Shown here piece by piece: positions 1 to 15,690 of a DNA stretch of 64,000 bases. The DNA lies in assembly GCA_018292915.2 (NCBI GenBank), contig JACVVK020000290.1, positions 260,001-324,000 on the forward strand, given 5' to 3'. Below the pieces are notes generated by a model. That model searched no databases. It had not been told where the DNA came from and saw only the letters and a list, made by a program, of their open reading frames with translations. The translations under genes and the position numbers were made by a program. Position 1 is the stretch's first letter, and every line of letters begins with the position of its first letter. This DNA is from Batillaria attramentaria. Taxonomy: Eukaryota; Mollusca; Gastropoda; Batillariidae.

Positions 1-224
1 TCCCGCCTGTCATGTGACGGGCACATGAGGCCATCAGCCGGCAGTTGACATGAATACACAGTTGTATAGTAACATGGTGTTTTCTCAACCATATATATAT
101 GCTCGTATTCCTCAGTCCGTCCCGTAAAGCTGACCCCTTTGGTGTACACAGAGTTTCACAATGAGGTGCACCCGGTAGATATCTCACCAGTTTGCTGATT
201 TCGAGTATGCACCGTGTTGTGAAA

Positions 225-272
225 ATGGTATGGTATGGTATGGTATGGTATGGTATGGTATGGTATGGTATA
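225..272. repeat. (GGTAT)n microsatellite
   Basis: About nine perfect 5-bp units. Confidence 0.95.
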
Positions 273-695
273 CTTCTCCTCGGCGCACAGATCCATCTCT
301 TCTGAAATGCTCATGGCGCAGCAGGTCTGGAGGACCGAGCAGTGAAAACCTGCTGTCGCTAAGCGCTACTTTATGTTCAAACCCTCACCCTGCTGTTCAC
401 TCTGGTGTTTGCGACAGTATTTCTGTTTTCCACGCCACAGCCGACTCTTCTTCGAAATATGGACGTGAGATTTTTTTCGCGTGGACACTTGATATTTGTG
501 CGTGCGTGTGTACAAGAGGGCGGGAAAGGCACAGTAAACAAGTCTGCACGTGATTTTGACTCGATTTTGAAAGGAAAAATACATCGAAATTCTTGCCCAC
601 CAGGGATTCGAACCGGACGGCTCAGGATCCGAAGTCGGATACCTTAACCACCACAAATCCTCTTGTCCCCTTATTTATACTCTGTCCCTACCTGG

Positions 696-870
696 GGGAG
701 CCGGGATAGCCGAATGTCAGAGCGTTGGACTCCCAATGCTTCGGTCGCGAGTTCGAATGCCTGCTGGAGCCAAATATTTCTTCTGGCCTTTATCTCGTTG
801 CCCCGTCTTTGATATCACCCTTACGTGGTGGAAAAGGACGTTAAACTCACAAACACCCATCCACCCACCC
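696..870 (+). mobile_element. SINE-A copy (tRNA-headed)
   Basis: Same family as 3162-3333, about 85% similar by eye. tRNA-like head 'gggatagccgaatgtcagag' with B-box 'gagttcgaatgcc', then the body 'gtctttgatatcaccc' and 'ggaaaaggacgttaaac' and a CACCC-rich end. Confidence 0.85.
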
Positions 871-1854
871 TGTTCGTACCTGGATTTTCTTGATTGAGCT
901 GGAAAGCTTGCATCTGCACTCGAAACGATCCGCACGGCATCTTTGAGTGAGGCGGCGTTTTACTTCTCAGTGCGCATGCGCTTGGAGTATGCGCACTATA
1001 AAAATGCCTTCAAACCGCGTGTGATCGATTACGGCTTTGTAAATCTTGCCCTGCTAATAGTGGTAATTATGAGTTATTTTAGCTGATTTCATTGTGCTGT
1101 CAGCGCTAAACAAACTGTGCCCGCTCACTGTTGTTTGCAGGAATCTTTGGAAAATAATCACATACTCGAGAGCCAAAGTGACCACACTGAATTGCAACTC
1201 TGTCCCATCGGCGTCACAAACGTTAGTGAAGCCAGTGGGACAGAACTGCCAACTGTTGTACATGATTTAGTTTTGGCCTGCGCACATAATCGCCTGTGAC
1301 TTTGTTATGCAACGTACCATGTTGCCAAAACCATACGAGCCGCTACTGAAGGAATATCATTTCCGCAAACCCGATAACGATGTGATGGTCAGTACACAGG
1401 GATGGATTTAACTGGTAATTACCGGTAAAATACTGGTTTGAAAAGGAAAATACTGGTTGGAAAATCAGTAGCTGGTAGAACCTACCGGTTCTTATTTTGT
1501 TTGACTGGTTTCAAAAATAAAGGAAAAGAGAGAAAAAATTGTCTCTGAGTCAGAGAGAGAGAGAGAGAGAGAGAGAGCCGTGCCGAGATCTAGTATGAGT
1601 GTATGACGCCTGTCATTTAATTAATTGACAAACACCGTAACAGTTACAGTTAGCAATTAACTTATCACTGCATTCGTCGGCAGATTTTCGGTGTCAAAAT
1701 TAGTTATTGTTTTCCGTGACTCGCCTGCCGGCTCGCGTGCGAGTAGGTTTGTTTACTGTGACGTCGTGCCGGTTTGGAAAATACCTAGAGCGATCACTGG
1801 TAAGCTTACAGCCATGGATCAGACGAGATTTGAGCTGCATCGGGTCGCTTGCAA

Positions 1855-2215
1855 CAGTGCACGTCGCACAGCAGTTTTGGCGACAAACTACGTCACGTAC
1901 TAGGTTTGGTGACAAGGTACTTCGCATAGCAGTTTTGGCGAGAAGGTACGTCGCGTACCAGTTTTCGTGACAGGGTACGTCGCATACCGGTTTTGATAAG
2001 GTACGCCGCATACCAATTCTGGCGACAAGGTAAGTCTCATACCAGTTTTGGCGACACAAAGGTACGTCATGTACCAGTATTGGCGGCAAGGTAGGTCGCG
2101 TTCCAGTTTTGGCGACAGGGTAGGTCGTGTACCAGTTTTGTGACAAGGTACGTCGCGTACCAGTTTTGGCGACAAGGTTTGTCGTGTACCAGTTTTGGCG
2201 ACAAGGTATTGCAGT
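1855..2215. repeat. Minisatellite, unit about 29-31 bp, about 12 copies
   Basis: Units of the form 'ttttggcgacaaggtacgtc' then 'gcgtaccag' repeat with small length changes. Two frames stay open through the array on the minus strand, but the product is pure repeat and is not believed. Confidence 0.9.
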
Positions 2216-2325
2216 CTCCTACCATTCTCAGTACTGGCGTTCTCAGTACTGGAATACTGTATCATCTAATATTTCCACTTTGGAGCAGTCTGGCTTGAGG
2301 GGTGGGGTGGGTGAGATCGTATGGG

Positions 2326-2720
2326 GGCGGTCGGTGGTCTAGTGGCTAAGAGACTTGCCACCAATGCGAGAGGTCAGGGGTTCGAGTCCCAATCGGGGCA
2401 AAGAATTTTTCCTTCTCGTATGTGGCACCGATCATTCGGGCCGATCGTCGGGGGTTCTCTCCGGGTACTCTGGCTTCCTCTCCCTCTACTTTGGAAATAT
2501 TCAGCCCACAAAATTTGAAAATTTCTAAATTCCGAAACTTAAATAGCTGAGCTGACCCTTTGCACCACGTGATTGTAATGTGTTTATGTCCAGTGTGTGA
2601 GAGAATGCATGTGATTCACGTGAGCGTGCGTGTTGGGTTCAGTTCGCGGCGCTTTGAGCCGATTCATGAAATTGGGTGAAGCGCCTATACAATACTCATT
2701 ATTACTAGTATTATTAGTAT
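2326..2720 (+). mobile_element. SINE-B copy (tRNA-headed, ATT tail)
   Basis: tRNA-like head with 'gtggtctagtggctaagaga' and B-box 'ggggttcgagtcccaatcgg'. The body includes 'cgggccgatcgtcgggggtt' and a LINE-like 3' end 'gcgcctatacaatactcatt' followed by ATT repeats. Full length, about 395 bp. Other copies: 48358, 55540, 60399, 63457. Confidence 0.88.
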
Positions 2721-3128
2721 CGTAGATCAACAAAAGAGAAAATATTGAAGGTCTTCTGTGCCTGTTCGGACCCCTCCCCTCCCCCCCCCCCCCCCGGCAC
2801 ACACACACACACACACATACACCCCTTCATCCAGTTCCCTTCCACCTTAAATTCCCCCTTTTCTCACATACATACATGCTGTGCACAAAGGCAGGAAATC
2901 GTGGGCATTTTTCCTTCATATGCTCCTAAAAACTCAGTCGTAGGAAGAATTGCTTTCCATGACAGATGTGTGTTGTTTCGTAACAAGGTGCAAGAGAAGT
3001 TAACAGCACTTTTACCCGACACTTGATGAATGGGCGGCTTAACGGATATGGAGTGCGCTGTCCGACACTTTCCCAATTACCGTGCACGGCACTGGAGACG
3101 CCCTAAGAAGTGTTTTATTGGCAAGGAA

Positions 3129-3161
<33 letters not shown>

Positions 3162-3163
<2 letters not shown>

Positions 3164-3328
3164 GAGCCGGGGTGGCCGAATGGTAGAGCGTTGGATTTCT
3201 AATGCTCGGGTCGTGAGTTCGTATCCCGGCTGGGGCCAAATATTTGTGCTGGCTTTTTCATCGTTGCCCCGTCTTTGATATCACCCGTATGTGGTGGAAA
3301 AGGACGTTAAACCCCCAAACACCCACCC

Positions 3329-3333
<5 letters not shown>
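3162..3333 (+). mobile_element. SINE-A copy, near consensus
   Basis: Head 'gggagccggggtggccgaat' (A-box-like), 'gtgagttcgtatcccggctg' (B-box), body 'ccaaatatttgtgctggctt', tail 'acacccacccaccc'. Flanked on both sides by CT dinucleotide arrays, so it may have inserted into one. Confidence 0.9.
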
Positions 3334-3408
<75 letters not shown>

Positions 3409-4053
3409 GTATGTCTCAGCTGCCACCCCCCTCCCCCGCCCCTTTTACGACAGACCACCACCCCGAGTCCCTCTCCCATCCCATCACCCCTTCCTCCCCT
3501 GGGCCAATCGTGGTACATGAAAATATTCAGTAAATGCGCAGGTCATACAAAATGAATTCTTAGGGGCCTGTATCCGTAAATTGCTGTCTTCCGGTGTGGC
3601 TTCCCTCCCTTCCCGAAACCTGGGCATTGAAAATATAAAATGCCGACTTTCATAAAACAAACAAGATTAAGACGTTGTAATGACATCGTTACTTTAGAGA
3701 AAAAAGTCAAGTGAGCATTGTTTTATCACACAGCCGGGACGGAAACTGGGTATTTAACCTCAAACCTGGTGTCAAGTTTTCAAGCACATGCCAAGCATTG
3801 TGTCTTTGTGTCCAATATATATCTCAACTCAAGCGTTAATTACATGGCGTTAAAAACCGGAACCGGGAAGAGCCCGAACACTTACTGTTAAACTCATTCA
3901 ATGTAAGCGAGAAGAAACAGAAGAAAGTTACGATTTACACAAACAGCTTAGACATACATCTGCGGATTGTAGGAATAGTCCTCTCTTCGAGGTGTTTCGA
4001 TTCGTCCGTGAACACAGCCATGCTGTTTTCTCCTGAATAGCCTCCCTTAGCAC

Positions 4054-4087
<34 letters not shown>

Positions 4088-4230
4088 GTTACACTCTTTG
4101 TTTCCGTTTCGGTTTCATTTATCTCAAGTTTTCATTACAGTTTTTCGCTTTTTTTCTCCCCCCCCCCCTTTTTTTTTTTTTACATGCCTGTTTTCTTCTT
4201 TCTCTCTCGTATTCCATCTTTATTTTCTTC

Positions 4231-4283
4231 TATCTCACTACGTGGGGGAAAGGGACGTTAAACACCCAAACACCCACCCACCC
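4231..4283 (+). mobile_element. SINE-A 3' fragment
   Basis: Only the end of the element, 'gggacgttaaacacccaaac' and the CACCC tail. Confidence 0.7.
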
Positions 4284-4779
4284 TCTTCTATCTCAAATTT
4301 CATTGATCATTGACCACTCTTTGTTGCTACTGATTATTTTTAAGCTCTTTTGCAATCATATACTGATATCCAAAGACGATACGTATAAGCCGGTAACCAC
4401 AAATTTGTCAGACTTGCCCTAATCTCCGCTGATGCATCTGGTGCTAATCTTATAGTCTCGTTAGCCAAGCTAGTCTCGGACTTACGCCCCAGTGTCTCTC
4501 TCCGTACATTAGATGCCTGGTTGTCCATGGCTTTAGCCACGTCATCTTCCATTAACATCACAAGAGTTTTTTTCCCCCGCCTTGTTTGACTTAATGTCTT
4601 GCAGAGCGGCGCCGACATGATGGAAGATTAATTCATAATTCTACGTTTTCTGTCAAGTCCAACACCTGAACACGCATCATCCTTGTCAGAAAAGTTACAA
4701 TGGTCACTTCATAGAATTTTTTATCCGTGAAACGTGAAGTTTGTGCCACAGCCTGTCTGCCCCATGTCCCACACGCGGT

Positions 4780-5190
4780 ATGGTACTGACGATCGGCCTG
4801 TTTGGTTGGTTGAGTGGTTGGTTGAGTGGTGAATTATTCTTGTTCTTGGTTTTGTTCTTCTTTGCTTATTTTTGGGTTGTTGTTTTTTTGTGTTTTTTTT
4901 TGTTATTGTTTTTGTTGTGTTTTGTTTCTTTGTTTGTGTGGATTTTTTTTGGCTTGTTTGTTTTTGTTTGTTGTTTGTTGTTTTTTGTTTTTGTTTTGTT
5001 TTGTTTTTGTTATGGTTTAGTTTTTTTTGTTTTTTTGTTTGTTTGGTTGGGTTTTTTTTTTTTTTTTTGGGGGGGGGGGGGTCTTTGGTTGGGTTTGGTT
5101 TTTTTTTATGGTTTGATGGTGGTGTTTTTTGGTCGGTTATTTTATGGTGTTGCGTTTGTTGTTTTGTTCAAGTACATTTGATCTTTTATT
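4780..5190. repeat. G+T-only low-complexity tract
   Basis: About 400 bp on the plus strand composed almost wholly of T and G, with TTTTTGTTTG-type units and a G-run at about 5069-5081, ending in an A-run (5194-5210). The open frames here are Phe/Val/Cys-rich artefacts. Confidence 0.85.
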
Positions 5191-6089
5191 GTTAAAAAAA
5201 AAAAAAAAAAGGCAGGGGGAAAAAAGGCAGCGAAACAGAAAAAGCACACTCTTTGTTGCTCCTACATTTGTCACTGAATAATCTAGAAGAAAGGCGAACT
5301 CACAAACAATCCAGCCACGTTCTTGTCATACCGATACACAATCATGTAACACCTAACATATAACGTGTAACACACAGAACAACTCAGTAAACAACACGTT
5401 GACGTCTGATATCTACACTCATTGACATCGGTTCGCCACTCCTCCCTTCTTCCTCACCCCACCAAGCACCTCCCCTTTCACCCACCCCAACACCACCACC
5501 GCGGGTCACCAGAGTGTACGGAATAGCCCGTACATATTAAGAGCACACAGTTTTGATTTAAACTATTTTATTTGCAGAACTTGTAGCAAAAATACAATAA
5601 TACGAAGTCTGAGCATGAGCTCAATATTGTACATGTTCGTTTTCAGCAATGCTGTAATGGCCAAGTGACAAGATCATTTGAAAACAAATTACAAGCACAC
5701 ACTTTATGCTAAATTTCTGCTCAAAATATGCCAGAAATAATCAGCACAAATACAAATCGCTGTCCGCAAAGTTTGTCAAGGGATTTTTCTTTCTGGTCCC
5801 ACACCCCCCACCCCCCATCCCCCTTTTTCGGAAAGGGGGGGGGGGATTTTATGTCAGTGCAGATGTATTTACGCCGCTACCGATCACAAACGTTTCCTAG
5901 TACTGGAGTGCTGTAACGCTGAAGTGGTTGCTGTCATATGATCGGTATAACGACGCTCCGGGGCACTTCCCGCGTTAAAGCTCGATGTACTCACTCTACA
6001 ACAGACGCACTCCACCCTCACACGCTAGATTTACTCTCAAGCTGGCAACACTCCAATAATGAAACGAATCTTTGAGATTTAGACTACAG

Positions 6090-6240
6090 CCAGCTAAGAG
6101 CGTTGGACTTTCAGTGCTTGAGTCGTGAGTTTGAATCCCCGACTGGTGCCAAATATTTGTGCTGGCTTTTTCGTCGTTGCCCCGTCTTTGATATCTCCCG
6201 TACGTGATGGAAAATGGCGTTAAACCCTTAACCAACCAAT
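6090..6240 (+). mobile_element. SINE-A copy, 5' shortened
   Basis: Begins within the tRNA head ('agagcgttggactttcagtg'), keeps the B-box and body, and ends 'ggcgttaaacccttaaccaa'. More diverged than other copies. Confidence 0.8.
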
Positions 6241-6816
6241 TGAGGACTGTAGGTCTAGACTCCTAAATCACGCCGTCCGTTCTGGGCATCGGTGAAATTC
6301 ACGAGACAAAGGACACACACCAGAGCTACCTACTACGTCCACTTTCGACCTGTCTATACATACGCAAGCAGTCTTGTTTGGTCCGTATATGTGGGAGCGT
6401 CTGTGACGGACCCAATTAGACTTGCAAAACAGTTCGACCATGAGATCATTTTCCAACTTCGCTTTTACCTTGCCACTGGAGGCTGACAACCGAATGACAG
6501 ATATGTCAACGACGACCTAAGGACAGCTACTCACCAGAGACATAAAACGATTTCTCTCGATACGTGGACATCCTGCCCCAGAGGCATGGGATAGTGTAGG
6601 ACTGGCTAAGTCAGTGAAACTTGGGAGATCAAAGCTTATTCTTTGCCGAATGCCTTGGTCTGCACTCACGAAGGTTGTCGTAAATAATGATTAATACAGT
6701 AGTAGGTGCGGTGAAGGAGTGAACGGAACAAATCCTTACTAATAAAAATTATTATAAGAAAACAGAATAACAATATCGCCTGTGCAATTCTTCTTCTTCT
6801 TCTTCTTCTTCTTTTC

Positions 6817-7255
6817 CCTTTTTTTCTGCCCCAACTCTTCGCCGTTTTCAGTGGTGTTCCTCCCAGGTCGTGGGTGGAATCCACGGAGGGCTTGTAAGGT
6901 GGGGCAATTTTTATTATGCATGATGGAGATGAGGATGATGGTATGATGATGCTATGGAGGTCCGTGTGGTTTCCACGCTTCCTGTCATAGACATCCCGGC
7001 GTTAACCAGGCCAGGGAACAATGGCGCCTGTTGTGCCGGTCGTGTAATCACTAGTCATCCACATCGTAAGATAGTTTCACCCGTGAAGTGGATGAGTGTC
7101 GGCTTTGTGGCAACAGCCTCCCATTTGGGCCCATAGCACACCCGTTCTGGTCAGGAGCCGACCTAGGTAGAAAAAATCCCGCTTGCCTCGGCTGGGACTC
7201 GAACCCGGGTCTCCCGGTCCATGGTTCCAAGTGCTAACCACTACACTACGGGGTC
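6817..7255 (-). mobile_element. SINE-C copy (tRNA-headed), reverse
   Basis: Read on the minus strand it has the head 'gtgtagtggttagcacttgg' and B-box 'cgggttcgagtcccagccga', then the same body as 8375-8880: 'aagcgggattttt', 'ggtcggctcctga', 'aatcatccac'-like motifs and 'cctgggaggaacaccactga'. Confidence 0.75.
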
Positions 7256-7387
7256 TTCTTCTTCTTCCTTTGAACATCCGCCATCAAGGGGTTGATGATT
7301 CTGCTGCTTTAGGGGTGTACTTGGTCAGTCAAGGGTGAAAAAAAAACACCGTTAATAGCTACTGGAGGAGGGACACCCGTCCCTAGC

Positions 7388-7517
7388 CACAATTCGATCC
7401 CGGCTGGGGCCAAATATTTTTGCTGGCTTTTTCATCGTTGCCCCGTCTTTGATATCACCCTATGTGGTGGAAAAGGACGTTAAACCCCCAAACAGACACC
7501 CACCCACCCACCCCTAG
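7388..7517 (+). mobile_element. SINE-A copy, head lost
   Basis: Starts at the B-box region ('cgatcccggctggggccaaa') and runs through the body to the CACCC tail. Confidence 0.85.
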
Positions 7518-8374
7518 CCACAAATGTGTCAGAGGTGCATGGTTACGGGGTCTCGAATGGGAGTGTATTCCAGTCCCGCAGTGTTCTGGGTATGGAGGGG
7601 CTTTTCCTGTGCTGTTTTGACTGTCGTCTCGCACAATCTACATACTTTTCACAGCCACGGTTTGGGCCACACCTTGTATTGGCTTAGACGTCCCCAGTTC
7701 ACCCCGGTCAGTGACGTTCGCATCCCTTGTGTCAGCTGTAGGTAGTGTACGTAGAAATACTGCCGAAGTCCTGGTCCTGCAGTAATGGCGTCAAAACTAG
7801 GTCCCTGAGCCAGCGAGGATGACACTGCCATGGCCATATATGCCGAAAACTAAGTAACGGCCGCTTTGTTCGTCAACACTGTACACGCGCTATATCTCGG
7901 CGTTTTTTGAGGATGCTAGTCGTAACAAAATCTTCGGGTTGTCATCAGCCCCATGTACGTGTCAAGCGAGACATAGCTGGCAACTCGTTGCGCTCTGTGT
8001 TTATGCAAGAATTTCACCCACCTACCCTCTCTGTTACAAGAGGAGGCGGCTACGCTCGTCAAGTTTCAATGTGTAGAATTCAGGTTTTTTTCCCTCTGTG
8101 TGTGTGTGGGGGGGGGGGGGGAGGGGGGGCTGACATTAATGAAACGTTTTAAACTGAACAGTCGGAATTTGTAAGCTGTGAGATTAGTGATTTTAGGTTA
8201 ATTTATTCGTTGGCCTAGTTTCTTGTTTTTGTTCCATATAGAAGAACAATGCCGCATGCTTAGAGTTCGTATAGAAATACTTTCATTGTAAAAACGCGTG
8301 CGTTCGCGAAAACGAGAAGATGATTGTCTTCTAGTTCGGGCCAGCTGAGTTGATTGAAATACCCCCAAAGGACC

Positions 8375-8880
8375 GGCCCCCGTCGTGTAGTGGTTAGCAC
8401 TTCGGACCATGGACCGGGAGACCCGGATTCGAGTCCCAGCCGAGGCAAGCGGGATTTTTCCTACTTAGGTCGGCTTCTGCCCAGAGCTGGTGTGCTGTGG
8501 GACCAACGGGGAGGCTGTTGCCACACAGCCGAGACTTACGCACTTCACGGGTGCGACTTCGGGAGGGGCTTCCCTTGGTATGACACATCTCATGATGTGG
8601 ATGATTACACGGCCGGCGCCGCAAGTGCCGGAGTTCCCGGGCCTGATTAACGCCGGGATATTATTTATGACAGGATGCGTGGAATGTGGCCCTGTCCTGC
8701 AGTCCCAAACCACACGATCCCAGTCCCAAACCACACTGACCTCAATAGCGTCAACATACCATCATCCTCGTCTCCATCATCATGCATAATAAAAATTGTC
8801 CGAGCTTCCGAGCCCTCCGTTGATTCCATCCATGACCTGGGAGGAACACCGCTGGAGCTGGCGAAGAGTTTGGGCAGCAT
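8375..8880 (+). mobile_element. SINE-C copy (tRNA-headed)
   Basis: Head 'cgtgtagtggttagcacttc' and B-box 'ggattcgagtcccagccgag'. The body includes 'gacccggattcgag', 'gtgctgtgggaccaacgggg' and 'gacctgggaggaacaccgct', and it ends in a T-run at 8880-8899. About 500 bp, long for a SINE, so it may be composite. Confidence 0.75.
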
Positions 8881-9192
8881 TTTTTTTTTTTTTTTTTTTA
8901 ATCCAAAAAAATGTGACCCTAGGGAGAAAAATGAGAGGATCGCCCGGCCTAACTCTGCAAACGACGGCTTGGTTTCCATTGTGATTTCTGTTTTGCTCCG
9001 GCGGTTCTTCTGTTGACAGAGTATTTCACTTTTATACATTCATGCGAATATTTTTTGCTATTGAAACACCGGTACATCTTCTGTATTCCGATCTTCTAGA
9101 TATGACGTGTACGGGCTACATACTTAAACTCTGGCTTTTCGTGCTCTGGATCTGAAACTGAATTGGTTGCTTGGTTTGTTAGGGGGTTTCAG

Positions 9193-9368
9193 GGGAGCCG
9201 GGGTGGCCGAATGGTAGAGCTTTGGACTTCTAATGCTCGGGTCGGGAGTTCGTATCCCGGCTGGGAGCAAGTATTTGTGCTGGCGTTTTCATCATTGCCC
9301 CGTTTTTGATATCACCCGTATGTGGTGGAAAAGGACGTTAAACCCCCGATCTCCCACCCCACCCACCC
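9193..9368 (+). mobile_element. SINE-A copy
   Basis: Complete head, B-box ('gggagttcgtatcccggctg'), body and CACCC tail. Confidence 0.88.
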
Positions 9369-9660
9369 CTGTTAGGGGGTTTAAGGTCATCTTATTTTCC
9401 ACCACATAAGGGTGATGTGAAGCACTGGGTAATGAGGGGAAAAGCCAGCATAATTTCATTCCCCCAAGCGGGATTCGAACTTACGACTCGAGCTTTGACA
9501 GCCAAACAGTCGTCCAGCTCGGTCGAAAACAGCGGGTGTTGTCAAGGACTGGGCATCAAGGGGAAAAAACGCCAGCGCAGTTTTATTGCGGGATTCGAAC
9601 TCACGAACGGAGCATTAACAGTCCAGTGCCTTACCAACTCGTTCTAAAAACGGAGTGTGG

Positions 9661-9832
9661 GGGTGGGTGGGTGTTTGGGGGTTTAACGTCCTTTTCCGCC
9701 ACATACGGATGATATCAAAGACAGGGCAACGATGAAAAAGCTAGCACAAATATTTGGCCCCAGCCGGGATACGAACTCACGACCCGAGCATTAGAAGTCC
9801 AACGCTCTACCATTCGGCCAACCCGGCTCCCC
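9661..9832 (-). mobile_element. SINE-A copy, reverse
   Basis: Reverse complement of the 3162 copy, from 'gggtgggtgggtgtttgggg' to 'ggccaacccggctccccc'. Two further tRNA-like fragments ('gggattcgaact' reversed B-boxes at about 9472 and 9592) lie between it and the 9193 copy. Confidence 0.88.
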
Positions 9833-10166
9833 CTAAAAACGGAGGACTAGGGATGGTGGGGGGATGCTACTACGAGCCTAATTTATGCAGAAAAATACCT
9901 TCTCGTCTCCTTCCTCTTTGCCGTAGCGTGACCGAAGGAAGCCTATGTTTCTTGATGAAAGTCAGCGAACGATCCATCAAAATCGTTGAAATATGCAGGC
10001 TTAACAAGCCCGTGAATACCGCTGTGTGTCTCACACGAGGAGGGAAAAGATTTGTCAGCATTTCTCCGGTCCCCTTGCCTTTGTTCTTTCGGTGCATTAA
10101 GTTCGTTGTTGTTTTTTTTATATTTTTATTGATTCCGTTTTACATGCCCTCATTTTTAATTTTTAC

Positions 10167-10167
<1 letters not shown>

Positions 10168-10249
<82 letters not shown>
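10168..10249. repeat. (CA)n microsatellite, about 41 units
   Basis: Uninterrupted CA repeat. Comparable arrays: 3332-3406 (CT then CA), 10901-10963 (GT), 14101-14218 (GT, one interruption), 20131-20187 and 20267-20317 (GT with GTT/GGT between), 29550-29583 (GT), 43527-43583 (CA), 45528-45583 (CA then CT to 45612), 49088-49154 (CA), 53739-53780 (CA). Confidence 0.95.
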
Positions 10250-10250
<1 letters not shown>

Positions 10251-10900
10251 AATTTTGCTTGCATATTTTAAACCATTTGTTTTTGCATTATTTTAGGGCG
10301 TGTGCTGTCTCGGAGACTTTGACCCGTGGAGAAAATCCGTTTTCATTCATGAACTTGTCTGAATTTCCATTTATTTTTCTGGGTTGAAAATATCCGAACC
10401 GGGGGGGGGGGGGGGGGAGGGGAGGAAGCCGGAGTATCCGGAAAGAACCCACAACGATCGGTCTGAATGCACACTGACGTCTAGTTTGAGTCAACGACGA
10501 GAGGCTGAAACCTTCTGCAGTCAAAATAATTGGGCTAAATTGCATCATGCTTTCGCAATCACGAGCAGCCAAACTGTACGAGAAATGCCTAAAGGAATTA
10601 ACTCTACATAGGATCCCCGCTGTCCGACTCACTTGGTGTAGCTGCCTGTGACCCTTGGCGTCGTTGTTATTGACAAACAACATTTATGTTTTATTAAGTT
10701 GTTTCTCTACAGAGAAACAGCTTTATAGGATGGGGCAGATTTTGCTACGCGCAGCAGCAAGTTTCAGTGATAGAAAACAAAACTGTGACGTGTCTCCAGA
10801 CTATACGTACTTTCACGCACACGGTGACGTAACGAAATCTGCGTCATTGACACCTTACCTGCACACTATGCTGCTGCATTCTTTTGAGCGGGAGTTGTGA

Positions 10901-10967
<67 letters not shown>

Positions 10968-11164
10968 AACAACTTAACACCCCCCCCCCAAAAAAAAAAT
11001 AATAATAATAATAATAATTAAAAAACGGCAACAATAACAACAAAATAGCACGCAATTGGGAGAAACAGCTTCAGTTATGGGGTGGGGCCATTCCTCCTTG
11101 CTGACTTTTTCGGAGTAGCTCAGACGACGGTCTTGTTTTCTAAAAGGAGTTTCTAATTAACTCT

Positions 11165-11345
11165 TGAGAGCCCGAGCCCAACCACCCGCTGCCCATCATA
11201 TGATAAGACTGGTTAAAAAAAGAACAGGCCACTGCACACCAGTGGGAGCCACTTCAAGCCACTATCACGCAAGGCGCGCGACCACTGCAGACTGTATGAT
11301 AGTGGCTTGAAGTGGCTTCTAGTGGTCTGAAGATTTCAGAATAGC
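11165..11345. mobile_element. Palindromic MITE-like element, copy 1
   Basis: Starts 'gagcccgagcccaaccaccc'. Contains inverted arms 'agccacttcaagccactat' (11247-11265) and 'atagtggcttgaagtggct' (11299-11317). The same arrangement occurs at 50272-50462. It lies just upstream of the first recognised ARRDC exon. Confidence 0.65.
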
Positions 11346-11451
11346 GATTTTTTTTTAAGAGTTTTAATTTAAGAGTTAAAGCTGCCTTAGCTAAACTCAA
11401 AGCAATTTCTTTTTCGCGTCTTGTCATGCGAGTTTGTTCCCCTGTCGCTAG

Positions 11452-14651
<3,200 letters not shown>

Positions 14652-15690
14652 CAAAGCCCCGACGGATGACCAAAGCTTTGACGACTGGGAGGGTCGTCGT
14701 AGACAAGGCAGCATTCAGAGTCCATGCTTTTGTCTAAGAAGGTTCTTCGCTTGAGGACACGCAATGCCATGGTTGACTAAAGCTTGGACGACCTGGAGGG
14801 TCGTCGTGGACAAGGCAGCATGTAAGGACACACAGTCAATGCTTTCGCCTAAGAGGGTTCTTCGCTTGAGAACACTGACGCAGTGTCATGGTTGACCAAA
14901 GCTTGGACGACTGGGAGGGTCGTCTTAGACAAGGCAGCACGTAGGGACACAGTCAATTTTTCACCTAAGAAGGTTCTTCGCTTGAGGACACGCAATGCCA
15001 TGGTTGACCAAAGCTTGGACGACTGCGAGGGTTGTCGTAGACAAGGCAGCATGTAAGGACACACAGTCAATGCTTTCGCACGAGAAGGCTCTTCGCTTGA
15101 GAACACGCTATGGTTGACAGAGCAGCATGTAAGGACACAGTCAATGCTTTCGCCTAAGAAGGTTCTTCGCTGGAGGACAGGCAAATTCAAGCATGTTCCA
15201 TCAGAGATGTAGCTTGGCCAGCTCATAAGGTTGTAGTCTACACAGCAGCACGAATGGACACAGTCAACGCTTTCGCCCAAGCAGGCCCTCTACTGGAGAA
15301 CACGCAAAGCCATGGTCATGAGAGAGTATAGAAGATTAGCTTGGACAGCTCATAAGGTTGCCATGTGTAAGGCAGAACACAGCCAGTGCTTTTGTCCTAG
15401 AAAGGCTCTTGGCTGAAGAACAGGCAACGCCAAGCTTGTTACGCGCAACCGCCACCAGAGTATAATCACCATGAGGTTGTCGTGTATAGGGTAGCACTAA
15501 GACCCTATGCGGAAGGACAGGTAAAGTCAAGTATGGTACACGCAGGAACCAAAGTTCAACTTGAAGAATATCAGCCCGTGAGCATAGAGAAGAAGTGCCT
15601 GTGCGCGGCGAGAGGTGGCCATTCTGACTCTATGCAGATCGGGCGTTTGTGCCGACGGTGCTCGCAATAAAAGTGTTTTCAGTGTGAGTG
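14652..15690 (+). repeat. Tandem repeat (unit about 110-120 bp) in the ARRDC 3'UTR, with poly(A) signal
   Basis: Directly after the ARRDC stop codon, a unit beginning near 'tgaccaaagcttggacgac' and carrying 'gaaggttcttcgcttgag' recurs with starts close to 14664, 14772, 14892 and 15003. More diverged or truncated copies follow to about 15480. The array runs to an AATAAA at 15666-15671, so it probably lies entirely inside the 3'UTR. The repeats cannot be a continuous reading frame because unit lengths vary. Confidence 0.85.

Larger units (their letters stand above)
1..11451. other. Gene-poor flank upstream of the ARRDC exons
   Basis: Apart from the SINEs, minisatellite and simple repeats listed separately, I see no supported exon here. 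A minus-strand frame at 4340-4618 (92 codons, starting MSAPLCKTLSQ) has balanced composition and is the only candidate for a real but unrecognised exon. The missing first ARRDC exon should be on the plus strand but was not found. Confidence 0.5.

Noticed and set aside
1700..2265. 121- and 148-codon minus-strand frames
   Set aside because: Translations of the 30-bp minisatellite.
4741..5195. Open frames of 107-146 codons
   Set aside because: Products are Phe/Val/Cys-only translations of a G+T tract; no coding signal.
8390..8445. Possible tRNA gene (A-box and B-box present); similar heads elsewhere
   Set aside because: Each such head is attached to a repeated SINE body and does not fold into a clean cloverleaf with an acceptor stem.
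9754..10296. 180-codon plus-strand frame
   Set aside because: It starts in a reversed SINE-A and runs through a CA array (poly-Thr/His); no gene-like composition.
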